Shown piece after piece: positions 1-7,660 of a stretch of 64,000 nt of DNA. Position 1 is the first letter of the stretch, and each line of letters begins with the position of its first letter. The stretch comes from Acidobacteriota bacterium (GTDB taxonomy: Bacteria; Acidobacteriota; Terriglobia; Bryobacterales; Bryobacteraceae), in NCBI GenBank assembly GCA_029776225.1, contig JAKOTR010000053.1, positions 124,001 through 188,000 on the forward strand, written 5' to 3'. Below the pieces are notes generated by a model. It made no database searches, was not told the DNA's origin, and saw only the letters and a list, made by a program, of their open reading frames with translations. The position numbers were made by a program, and so were the translations under genes.

Positions 1-668
1 ATGCGGCTGCTGTCATACCGGCCGCTGGAAGCCAGCGCGATGTGCTCCTTCTTGCTGCCGAGTTCCTGTCCGGCGATGACGGTGGCGTACTTCGCGATGT
101 CGTGCTCCTGCCATTCGCGAATCAGCGCCTCGCCGGGGGTCGCCGAGCAAACCAGGATGTCGGCCCACTCGGAGATTTTTTCGAGGCTCTCGCGCACGAA
201 CGGGAAGGGCGGCACGTCGTGCACGATGTCGGCGATCGTCGCGTTCACCGCCTCGCTCCACTTCAGCGCCTGGGTGAGAACGGGGTCGCCCGTCTTCTGC
301 ACCTCGGCCTTCAGCGTGGGGTTGCCCAGCTTGGTCTCGCGCGCGATCCAGTCGCGGATCGGCTGCGCCACCGGGATGTTCACGTGGCGGCGCTGCACGT
401 CCGGCCATTCCTTCAACAGGTCGAAGACCATGATGAGAGCGGGGAACCGGTTGATGCCGCGCCACTTGGAATAGAGGTTGACGAACTCCGCCGCCGCGCG
501 CGCGTACTTGGATACCGGCTGAAGATCCCAGTACTTGATGATGTTCGGGATAAAGCACTCTTTGTGCTTGATTTCCATCGTGTCGAACGCGCAGCCGTCG
601 GAATCGATGGCCACAAGGAAATCGTGCTTCTTTTGAAAATTCTTCAAAGGGGCTTGGGGATCAGACAT
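1..668 (-). CDS. HAD-family hydrolase (C-terminus beyond window edge)
   Basis: The reading frame starts at 668 and runs off the window at base 1, so at least 222 residues are visible. Near the N-terminus AIDSDGCAFDTME contains a DxD pair (residues 22 and 24) that fits HAD motif I, and ILVCSATPGEA further on fits motif II (a small hydroxyl residue after a beta strand). HAD phosphatases use the first Asp as nucleophile. The start has TAGGAG 5 nt upstream, and that site overlaps the stop region of the phosphofructokinase gene, so the two are probably translationally coupled. It is last of three in the gnd-pfp operon, which suggests a sugar-phosphate or related phosphoester substrate, but the substrate cannot be read from the sequence. 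Confidence 0.75.
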   Translation of the reverse strand, partial: MSDPQAPLKNFQKKHDFLVAIDSDGCAFDTMEIKHKECFIPNIIKYWDLQPVSKYARAAAEFVNLYSKWRGINRFPALIMVFDLLKEWPDVQRRHVNIPVAQPIRDWIARETKLGNPTLKAEVQKTGDPVLTQALKWSEAVNATIADIVHDVPPFPFVRESLEKISEWADILVCSATPGEALIREWQEHDIAKYATVIAGQELGSKKEHIALASSGRYDSSR

Positions 669-676
669 GAATGCTC

Positions 677-1984
677 CTATGCTTTAACCGGCTCCGTGCG
701 GTGCGCCTGGGGCACGTATTCCGGCAGTTTCTTCTCCGCAAAAATCTTTTCGAAGCGCGTGTAGCGCTGTACGCCGTTGACGACCGGCACGCTCACCCAG
801 TCCTCGCCGATCAGCGGGCGGGCGTAGCGCACGAAGTCGTCGGTAACGTCGATGCGGTTCGGCGCGATCCACTCCTTCGGGAACTTGCGCTCGGAGTTGG
901 CCACGACCTCCAGCGGGACCTTGTCGTAATCGACGTTGTAAATCAGTCCCGGGCGGCGCAGCAGCGTGGACATGTAACCCGAACCGTGCTCCACCGCGAT
1001 CACGACCGCGTTCTGGCCGATCTTGTATGCCTCGTCCAGGTCGACGGTGGAAGCGTAGATCATGGCGTTGCGCTGATCGGTGCCGGAGATCTGGCCGCGA
1101 GCCGCGCCGCGCGCCTTGATCCCCACGCGGTTCAGGTGGTTCACCACGATCTGCTCGGCCGTCCACATGCTCGAGGAGAACGTGGTGTGTCCAAAGGCGT
1201 CCTTCAGCTCGCCGATGTCGCCCACGTCGAAGCCCTCGCTGATGACAACCATGCAGCGGCCGCTCCGCTTGAGTTCATCGTTCACCAAGTCGGTCAGCTC
1301 GGCGAGGCTGAGGCCCGATTCGCGCATGTAGATCTGAAGCGGCATCTCGCGGTTCGGATCGGCGAGGCGGGCGGCGGCGGGTATGAATCCGATCTTCCGG
1401 CCCATGGCCTGCATCACCAGCACGGGATCGGAAGGCGAGGAGCCCATGTTCTCCTCGTTGGCGTTCTGGACGTAGTACGCCCAGTAGCGCGCCACGCTGC
1501 CGTAGCCCGGGGTGTGGTCGATGAGCTTGAACTCGGAGTCGCCCACGTCGTTGTCGATGGTCTTCGCGACGCCGGTGGCGACGAGGTCGAGCCCGCGCTC
1601 GTGGGCGAGTTTGGCCACCTTGTTGGCGGTGTCCATCGAATCGTTGCCGCCGATGTAGAAGAAATAGCCGACCTGGTGGGCTTTGAACACCTCGACGATG
1701 CGTTCGTAATCCTCGGTCTGCTTGTCCTTCAGCTTGTAGCGGCAGGTGCCGATGGAACCGGCCGCCGGCGTGGTGCGCAGCAGCTTGATTTCCTCGTCGC
1801 ACTGGGCGGAGAGGTCGAGCAGTTCCTCGCGCAGCACGCCTTCGATGCCGTGCCAGCCGCCGTAGATCTTGCCGAACTTGTCCGGAAACTCGCGGCAGGT
1901 CTCGATGATCCCCCGCAGCGAATTGTTGATCACCACTGAGGGACCACCGGACTGCGCTACAACCACATTCTTGTTCACTGCCAT
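677..1984 (-). CDS. pfp: Diphosphate-dependent 6-phosphofructokinase
   Basis: 435 residues of the phosphofructokinase superfamily. The N-terminal loop AQSGGPS (10-16), GGNDS (112-116) and KTIDND (141-146) are visible. The Asn-Asp pair in GGNDS and the Lys before TIDND are the pattern of PPi-using enzymes, whereas ATP-PFKs carry Gly and GTIDND. It interconverts fructose 6-phosphate and fructose 1,6-bisphosphate with pyrophosphate, reversibly, in the cytoplasm. The start has GAGGAG 8 nt upstream. It sits 12 bp after gnd and 8 bp before the HAD gene, so the three look like one operon linking glycolysis and the pentose phosphate pathway. Phosphoryl donor is inferred from motifs only. Confidence 0.93.
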   Translation of the reverse strand: MAVNKNVVVAQSGGPSVVINNSLRGIIETCREFPDKFGKIYGGWHGIEGVLREELLDLSAQCDEEIKLLRTTPAAGSIGTCRYKLKDKQTEDYERIVEVFKAHQVGYFFYIGGNDSMDTANKVAKLAHERGLDLVATGVAKTIDNDVGDSEFKLIDHTPGYGSVARYWAYYVQNANEENMGSSPSDPVLVMQAMGRKIGFIPAAARLADPNREMPLQIYMRESGLSLAELTDLVNDELKRSGRCMVVISEGFDVGDIGELKDAFGHTTFSSSMWTAEQIVVNHLNRVGIKARGAARGQISGTDQRNAMIYASTVDLDEAYKIGQNAVVIAVEHGSGYMSTLLRRPGLIYNVDYDKVPLEVVANSERKFPKEWIAPNRIDVTDDFVRYARPLIGEDWVSVPVVNGVQRYTRFEKIFAEKKLPEYVPQAHRTEPVKA

Positions 1985-1996
1985 GCCGTTAACTCC

Positions 1997-3409
1997 TCAA
2001 GCCAGCCACTCGGTGTGGAACATCTGACCGCGCGGCTTGTCGATGCGCTCATACTTGTGCGCGCCGAAATAGTCCCGCTGCGCCTGAAGCAGATTCGCGG
2101 GCATGCGCTCGCGGCGGTACGCGTCGATGTAGCCCAGCGAGGCGGCAAAGCCGAGCACCGGGACGCCGAACTCCATCGCCTTCGCCACAACCGCGCGCAG
2201 GCAGCCTTCCAGCTCGTTGACGATCGGGCTGAACCGCTTGTCGATCATCAAGTTTGCCAGGTCCGGGTTCTCCGCGAACGCCTGCTTGATCGGATCGAGC
2301 AGCTTCGCGCGGATGATGCAGCCGCCCTTCCACGTGCGGGCGATCTCGGAGAAGTGCAGATTGTAGTCGTACTCCTTGGACGCCTCGCGCATCAGCGAGA
2401 AGCCCTGTGCGTAGCAGGTGATGATGGCCAGCCGCAGCGCCTTGCGAAGCGTCTCGATGAACTCGTCCCTGTTGCCTTCGAATTTCGGTGCGGGGCCGGT
2501 CAGGATCTTCGACGCGACCACGCGCTCGTCCTTCATGCCGGAAAGAATGCGGCCTTCGAGCGCGGCGTTGATCGTCGGAATCGCGATTCCGAGATCGAGC
2601 GCGTTCTGCGAGGTCCACTTGCCCGTTCCCTTCTGGCCGGCTTTGTCGAGGATCACGTCGACGATCGGTTTCCCGGTCTCGGGATCAATGTGCTTGAGCA
2701 CCGCCGCGGTGATCTCGATCAGGTAGGAGTTCATCTCCGTCTCGTTCCACGCGGCGAAGATCTCATGCATCTGCGGGGCAGAGAGGCCGAGTACCGACTT
2801 CATGATGTCGTAGGCTTCCGAGAGAAGCTCCATGATGCCGTACTCGATGCCGTTGTGGACCATCTTGACGTAGTGGCCCGCGCCGCCTTTGCCGATGTAG
2901 GCGCAGCAGGGGCCGTCTTCCGTTTTGGCGGCGATGGCGGTGAGGATGGGCTCCACCTTGCGGTATGCTTCCTCGGGTCCGCCCGGCATAATGGCGGGCC
3001 CCCGCAGAGCACCCTCTTCGCCTCCGCTCACGCCCGTGCCAATGTAGTGGATTCCGGTGGGCTCAAGCTCCTTGCCGCGCCGGTCCGTGTCCTGGAAAAA
3101 GGAATTGCCGCCGTCGATCAGCACGTCGCCCGGCTGCAGATGCGGTTTGAGGTCTTGTATCACGGCGTCCACCGGCTTGCCCGCGGGCACCATCATCAGA
3201 ATGCGGCGGGGGGTCTCCAGCGACTCGGCCAGTTCCTTGATGGACTTGACGGTCGTCATGTTCTTGCCCGCCCATTTGCGCGCGGCAGCCTTGGCCTGTT
3301 CCTCGTTGAGGTCGAATCCGGCCACCGAGAAGCCTTTGCTTTCAATATTAAGGGCGAGATTCTGGCCCATTACTCCAAGCCCGATTACGCCGAAGTTGTA
3401 CTGGCTCAT
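1997..3409 (-). CDS. gnd: 6-phosphogluconate dehydrogenase, decarboxylating
   Basis: 470 residues from the Met of MSQYNFGVIGLGVMG; a longer frame exists upstream, but only this start has an AGGGAG site about 6 nt before it. The nucleotide-binding loop GLGVMG is at residues 10-15. The family substrate motif KMVHNGIEYG and the C-terminal-domain stretch KGTGKWT are intact. The enzyme oxidises 6-phosphogluconate to ribulose 5-phosphate with release of CO2, normally with NADP. Length matches the long (about 470-residue) dimeric class. It is the first gene of the gnd-pfp-HAD operon. A TATGCT hexamer on the minus strand at 3501-3496 is a weak candidate -10 box. Confidence 0.95.
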   Translation of the reverse strand: MSQYNFGVIGLGVMGQNLALNIESKGFSVAGFDLNEEQAKAAARKWAGKNMTTVKSIKELAESLETPRRILMMVPAGKPVDAVIQDLKPHLQPGDVLIDGGNSFFQDTDRRGKELEPTGIHYIGTGVSGGEEGALRGPAIMPGGPEEAYRKVEPILTAIAAKTEDGPCCAYIGKGGAGHYVKMVHNGIEYGIMELLSEAYDIMKSVLGLSAPQMHEIFAAWNETEMNSYLIEITAAVLKHIDPETGKPIVDVILDKAGQKGTGKWTSQNALDLGIAIPTINAALEGRILSGMKDERVVASKILTGPAPKFEGNRDEFIETLRKALRLAIITCYAQGFSLMREASKEYDYNLHFSEIARTWKGGCIIRAKLLDPIKQAFAENPDLANLMIDKRFSPIVNELEGCLRAVVAKAMEFGVPVLGFAASLGYIDAYRRERMPANLLQAQRDYFGAHKYERIDKPRGQMFHTEWLA

Positions 3410-3565
3410 GTTTATCTCCCTATTAATTAGCGTGGCGCCGCGCGGCCCCGGCCCGCGGGGAAAAGGGCGGGCTGGGGTGCGCTCCCGAATCACACAGCAT
3501 AACAGATGAACGGGCGCGCCGAACCCCGTAAATGGGCATCAAAAACAGCGGCAAAGCGCCGCGCC

Positions 3566-4462
3566 CTACGTAAGTTCGTATCCCTTGCAGGCGATCTGCG
3601 CCCAGAGGATCTCCGAACTCCTGCCGTGGAAGGAGAAGATCTGTCGAACGACTTCGCACACCTGCTCGAAGCCCTTCTCGTAGAAAACGAGAATCGAAGG
3701 TCCGGCGCCGCTCAGCACGCAACCGAGCAACCCGGGCGCGCGCAGCTTGAGCACCTCCTTGAGACCCGGTATGAGCGGGGCGCGGTAGGATTGGTGAAAC
3801 CGGTCCTCGAGCGCGGTCGGGAACGCGCTCAGGTTTCCCGTAGCCAGCGCCGCCATCAGCAGCGCGGCCCGCTGCACGTTGAAGATGGCGTCTTCCCGGC
3901 TATAGGAATCCGGCAGGACCGCCCGCGCCTTCGTCGTCGGCAGGTCGAAATCCGGCACCACCACCGCGACTCCAAGCTGCGGCGGCGGATCCACCCGCAC
4001 GGCGCGCGCCGCTCCGCCGGCGTCAATCGCGCTGGCGGTGATGGAGCCCAGCACGCAGGCCGCAACGTTGTCCGGGTGCCCTTCGATCCGCGCGGCTTCA
4101 TCGAGGATCCGCAGCGGCTTCCAGCCCAGGCCGAGCAGGCTGTTGGCCATCACCACACCCGCGGTTAGCGCCGCGGCGCTCGATCCCAGGCCCTTGCCGA
4201 TGGGGATACCGTTATCGATTTCGAGTTCAACCGGATCGAGCCGCTCGCCCACGTCCGCCGCCACCCGCTGCGCGGTCTGCCAGATCAGGTTGTCTTCGCC
4301 CGTCGGGATGCACTCGGTTTCGCGGCCCGACACCCTGATCTGAAGCTTTTCCGCCCGGCGGAACCGGCACTCCAAATACACGTTCAGCGCCATGCCGAGA
4401 GCGTCGAAACCGGGGCCCAAATTGGCGCTCGAGGCGGGGACTCTAATCCTTGCCCAACTCAT
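3566..4462 (-). CDS. thrB: Homoserine kinase
   Basis: 298 residues, GHMP kinase family. The N-terminal SSANLGPGFDALGMAL and the phosphate-binding loop IPIGKGLGSSAAAL (about 87-99) are characteristic of ThrB; GAGPSILVFYEKGF near the end matches the third GHMP motif. It phosphorylates L-homoserine on the way to threonine. I took the Met at 4462 because homology begins there, although the frame stays open upstream into the neighbouring gene. It follows the Gfo/Idh gene by 16 bp on the same strand and may be co-transcribed, though no functional link is evident. Confidence 0.93.
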   Translation of the reverse strand: MSWARIRVPASSANLGPGFDALGMALNVYLECRFRRAEKLQIRVSGRETECIPTGEDNLIWQTAQRVAADVGERLDPVELEIDNGIPIGKGLGSSAAALTAGVVMANSLLGLGWKPLRILDEAARIEGHPDNVAACVLGSITASAIDAGGAARAVRVDPPPQLGVAVVVPDFDLPTTKARAVLPDSYSREDAIFNVQRAALLMAALATGNLSAFPTALEDRFHQSYRAPLIPGLKEVLKLRAPGLLGCVLSGAGPSILVFYEKGFEQVCEVVRQIFSFHGRSSEILWAQIACKGYELT

Positions 4463-4478
4463 GCGCGAGGAATTCCCT

Positions 4479-5492
4479 TCAGCAAAGGACAACCTTGGCG
4501 CCTTCGCGGCAGGAACGGTAGATCGAGAGCACGATTTCCAGGGCCTGGCAGCCCTCCTCGCCGGATACCAGCGGCTTCCGCCCGGTCCGGATCGCTTCGC
4601 CGAAATCCAGGAACTGGCGTTCAAACGGCGCGAGCGAGATCGCCATCGGATCGGACGAACCGGACATCACTTCTTTTTCGACCGGGGCGGGCTCGCCCGA
4701 ATCGTTCTCCACGTCCCAGGACGTCAGCTTATCGCCCGAGATGATCGCGGCGCCCTTGGTGCCGTGTATCTCGACGCGCTCGGTGTAGCCCGGCCACATC
4801 GCGGTGGAAGCCTGAATGACACCGGTCGCTCCATTGGCGTACTTCATCACGGCGCAGATAACATCCTCGGACTGGATCTTGTGGAGCGCTCCGAGCTGCC
4901 AGTAGCCGAACAGCTCCTTTACCGGGCCGATCAGCCAGCGCAGGATATCGACCTGGTGAATCGCCTGGTTGATCAGCGCGCCGCCGCCCTCGACTTCCCA
5001 ACTGCCTTTGATGGGCCGCGAGTAGTATTCGGGGGGACGATACCACTTCACGTAGGCGTCGGCCTGAAGAATCTTCCCTAACCTGCCGGCGCGGATGGCC
5101 CGGTCGAGGAACTGGCAGGAGTCGTCGAAGCGGTGCTGGCTCACGACGCCGAGAACGATCCCGGCCTCGCGCGCGATCTTCACCATTTCGCGCGCGGTCT
5201 CCAGGTCCGTCGAGATCGGCTTTTGCACCTGGATGTGCTTCTTGTACTGCGCGCACAGGCGGAGCGGCTGAAGCCGGAAGTCGGGAAACGTGCAGACATC
5301 GACGAAATCCACCCGCGGATGCCGGCAGACTTCCTCGTAGCTCGGCACAAACTCCGCGCCGTACTTGGCGGCAAACGCGCGCCCGGCGGTCTCGTTTATG
5401 TCCGTGCAAACCGTAACCTCGTAGCCGATGTTCTTGTAAGCCTGGGCGTGCTTGTGCGAGATCGCGCCCGTTCCGATGATTCCAACGCGCAA
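4479..5492 (-). CDS. Gfo/Idh/MocA-family oxidoreductase
   Basis: 337 residues. The N-terminus MRVGIIGTGAISHKHAQAY is a Rossmann fold with a GxGxxx loop, and IQVQKPISTD (around residue 93) is the variant of the EKP motif whose Lys helps catalysis in this family. The central domain with GGALINQAIHQVDILRWLIG contains the conserved His of the family signature. These enzymes use NAD(P) to oxidise or reduce sugar or inositol-type substrates; the exact substrate is unknown. The start codon is TTG with GGGAGG about 11 nt upstream. Downstream thrB starts 16 bp after its stop. Confidence 0.88.
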   Translation of the reverse strand: MRVGIIGTGAISHKHAQAYKNIGYEVTVCTDINETAGRAFAAKYGAEFVPSYEEVCRHPRVDFVDVCTFPDFRLQPLRLCAQYKKHIQVQKPISTDLETAREMVKIAREAGIVLGVVSQHRFDDSCQFLDRAIRAGRLGKILQADAYVKWYRPPEYYSRPIKGSWEVEGGGALINQAIHQVDILRWLIGPVKELFGYWQLGALHKIQSEDVICAVMKYANGATGVIQASTAMWPGYTERVEIHGTKGAAIISGDKLTSWDVENDSGEPAPVEKEVMSGSSDPMAISLAPFERQFLDFGEAIRTGRKPLVSGEEGCQALEIVLSIYRSCREGAKVVLC

Positions 5493-5555
5493 GTGTCTTA
5501 ATTCCTCCCGAAGCTCGCAGTATACCAGCGCTCGTCCCGGCAGTGGGCGGGCCGC

Positions 5556-6194
5556 TCAGCGAATCTTATAGCTCACGGTCATCCCGTCGTTCTTCTCCAT
5601 GGACGCCCGGATTGTGACCGTATCGTAGTTCGGGCTGGTTTGCACGTACTCCAGGTAATCCGCCATCGCCTGGGCGTGGACGATCGTGTTATCGGCGACC
5701 ACCACCGCGCCCTTCTTCAGCTTCGGCTCGATCGCCTTGAGATACCTCAGGTAGTCGCTCTTGTTCGCGTCGATGAAGAGGAAGTCCACTTCTCCGTCGA
5801 AGGCCGGAAGCAGCTCCAGCGCATCTCCCTCCAGGACGGTGACGGTCTTCTCCAATCCGACCTTTGCCAGATTCTCCCTGGCCTCGCGCGCCCGGCGCGG
5901 ATCGATTTCCATCGAGTACAGGTGGCCGCCGGTCCGCTCGAAGGCGATGCCGAGATTGATGGCGCCGAACCCGCTGGCCGCCCCGACTTCGATGCCGCGT
6001 TTCGCGCCGCTGCTTTCCGCGAGTATGCGCAGCATCATCGCGTCGCCCGGAGTTGTGTTCAGCGACGTCCGCCGGAATTTCTCCAAAAACTCCTTGCGGA
6101 ACTCTTCGCTTTTTCTGGAGGAATTCTGCGCGAATGCAATCGAGAGCAGCGCGGCTGCGGACATGAATCCGGCGGACATGAGTAATCGCATCAC
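5556..6194 (-). CDS. O-methyltransferase-like protein with signal peptide
   Basis: 212 residues. Residues 1-23 form a hydrophobic leader ending in SIAFAQNSS, which looks like a cleavable signal peptide. The rest is a class I SAM-dependent methyltransferase of the caffeoyl-CoA/catechol O-methyltransferase type: GIEVGAASGFGAINLG is the SAM loop and FLFIDANKSDY is the conserved metal/catalytic-region motif. An AGGAG lies 7 nt before the GTG at 6194; the ATG at 6191 is an alternative start. A methyltransferase sent out of the cytoplasm is odd because SAM is cytoplasmic. A second such case is at 32330-32881. Confidence 0.82.
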   Translation of the reverse strand: MMRLLMSAGFMSAAALLSIAFAQNSSRKSEEFRKEFLEKFRRTSLNTTPGDAMMLRILAESSGAKRGIEVGAASGFGAINLGIAFERTGGHLYSMEIDPRRAREARENLAKVGLEKTVTVLEGDALELLPAFDGEVDFLFIDANKSDYLRYLKAIEPKLKKGAVVVADNTIVHAQAMADYLEYVQTSPNYDTVTIRASMEKNDGMTVSYKIR

Positions 6195-6290
6195 CTGGGT
6201 TCTCCTTAGTGGGTTCTTTTGAATATATCCTGTTTCTTAGTGCCCCGGTTGACGGCCGGGAGCGCGGCGGGTAGCATCGGGTTTTTGAAT

Positions 6291-6316
6291 GCGAAAGCAC
6301 GATTTTTTGCTTTCGC
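6291..6316. repeat. Inverted repeat (9-bp perfect stem)
   Basis: In the gap between the divergent genes starting at 6194 and 6468, GCGAAAGCA (6291-6299) pairs perfectly with TGCTTTCGC (6308-6316) around an 8-base T-rich loop. A second short inverted repeat, CTCCCC/GGGGAG, is at 6356-6371. Neither is followed by a T-run in the right place for a clean terminator. No gene is supported in 6195-6467. Confidence 0.5.
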
Positions 6317-6467
6317 GGGCGGCCGAAAAGACTGCGCCGCTCCGGCCTGAAGGCACTCCCCGGGCGGGGAGGGCGGCATCGGTCTGAAGGTTGGCCGAAC
6401 CGTGGCGTTGTGGGGCGCCGTGGGTATTCCGGGCGCGGCCGGATATTTCGAAAATCGAGGGAGCGAG

Positions 6468-7010
6468 ATGGCGAATCAGGTTCAACGGCGTACGTTTATG
6501 GGAGCGGCGGCTTTGTCAGCCATGAGCCCGGCCCAGGTGTATGCGGCCCGGACGAAAAAGCCGATGACGCTGGCGATCGGCTCGGATCATGCGGGCTTCC
6601 CGATGAAGGGCCCGGTGATTCAAATCCTCAAATCCTGGGGACACACGGTGAAGGACTGCGGCTCCTTCACGCCGGATCCGGTCGACTTCCCCGACATCGC
6701 GGCCGCCGTATGCAACGAGGTGAAAAGCGGGCGGGCGCAGCGCGGGATCATGGTGTGCGGCACCGGGGTCGGCGCCTGCATCGCAGCCAACAAGGTGACC
6801 GGAATCCGCGCCGCGCTGTGCCACGACGTCTACTCGGCGCACCAGTGCGTCGAGCACGACGACGTCAATGTGCTCTGCATGGGCGCCTGGATTATCGGCA
6901 TCAAGCTGGCCGAGGAGATTCTGGCGGCCTATCTCAACGCGGAGTTCAGCACCGACGAGGACTTCCGGAGACGGGTCCGCAAACTCGGCGAAATGGAGCG
7001 GCAGCGCTGA
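6468..7010 (+). CDS. RpiB/LacA/LacB-family isomerase with Tat-type signal
   Basis: 180 residues. The start at 6468 follows GGGAGCG; an upstream in-frame Met at 6402 lacks such support. QRRTFMGAAALSAM (6-19) is a twin-arginine-like leader. The mature part is RpiB-like: GSDHAG (39-44), the active-site Cys97 in VCGTGVGACIAANK, and His130 in VEHDDVNVLCMGAW. RpiB enzymes interconvert ribose 5-phosphate and ribulose 5-phosphate (or related sugars) in the cytoplasm, so a Tat signal is unexpected. All catalytic positions are kept, so it is probably an active isomerase. The actual substrate and location are unknown. sixA follows 80 bp downstream. Confidence 0.85.
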   Translation: MANQVQRRTFMGAAALSAMSPAQVYAARTKKPMTLAIGSDHAGFPMKGPVIQILKSWGHTVKDCGSFTPDPVDFPDIAAAVCNEVKSGRAQRGIMVCGTGVGACIAANKVTGIRAALCHDVYSAHQCVEHDDVNVLCMGAWIIGIKLAEEILAAYLNAEFSTDEDFRRRVRKLGEMERQR

Positions 7011-7090
7011 GCACCTCCGCGCGAGGACGGTTGCCTGAAGAGCGGCCTGAGCGATCCGCGGCGCCATCTCGCGCAGGCCGGGGCGCATTG

Positions 7091-7588
7091 ATGGAGCTGT
7101 ATTTCCTGCGCCATGGAAGCGCCGAGGCCAGGCGGCCCAGCCTCCCCGATTCCAGACGCCGGCTCACCGAAAAAGGCAAGCTCAAGCTGCGCGTGATTCT
7201 CGGCGCCGCGCGCGCCGCCAAGGTGAGGCCGGCCCTGATTCTGACGAGCCCCTACGTCAGGGCGGTCGAAACCGCGGAACTGGCTGCGTCCATCCTCGGA
7301 TGCACGTGTCCTCCCCTTCCCACCGAAGCGCTGCTTCCCGGGGCCTCGCCGCAGGCGCTCTGGGAGGAAATTCGCTCTCACGCGGACTCTCGCTCGATCC
7401 TCATCTCCGGCCACGAACCCATGTTGTCCCGCGCCGCGAGCTACATCCTCGGCGCATCCTGGACGCTGGTGGAGATCAAGAAGGGCGCCCTGCTGTGCCT
7501 GGAGGCGGATCCCACTCACGAGCGGCCCCGCGGCATCCTTCGCTGGCTGTTCACTTACAACCTGGCGGCCGCCCGGCAGCGAGGATAG
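7091..7588 (+). CDS. sixA: SixA-type phosphohistidine phosphatase
   Basis: 165 residues of the histidine phosphatase superfamily. MELYFLRHGSAE carries the RHG signature with the nucleophilic His; SPYVRAVETAE holds the second Arg, and ISGHEPML the second catalytic His. The short length and the RHGxAE start are the SixA subgroup, which removes phosphate from His of phosphotransfer proteins. A TTG three bases upstream could serve as an alternative start. It ends just before a terminator shared in position with the convergent receptor gene. Confidence 0.85.
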   Translation: MELYFLRHGSAEARRPSLPDSRRRLTEKGKLKLRVILGAARAAKVRPALILTSPYVRAVETAELAASILGCTCPPLPTEALLPGASPQALWEEIRSHADSRSILISGHEPMLSRAASYILGASWTLVEIKKGALLCLEADPTHERPRGILRWLFTYNLAAARQRG

Positions 7589-7592
7589 GGAC

Positions 7593-7639
7593 AAAAAAGC
7601 GGGCTTCGCTCCCGGCCAAGGACCGGAAGCGAGGCCCGC
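7593..7639 (-). terminator. Rho-independent terminator for the receptor gene
   Basis: GCGGGCTTCGCTCCCGG (7599-7615) and CCGGAAGCGAGGCCCGC (7623-7639) form a 17-bp stem with two mismatches and a 7-base loop. Read on the minus strand it is followed by six T (7598-7593). It lies directly after the stop of the minus-strand receptor gene. Confidence 0.82.
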
Positions 7640-7660
7640 CGAAGCGTCAGGAACGAAGCG

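Noticed and set aside
671-1939. A 422-residue frame antisense to the phosphofructokinase gene, and similar long antisense frames elsewhere
   Set aside because: Mirror frames of real genes in GC-rich DNA; their translations are rich in Arg, His and Val and match nothing.
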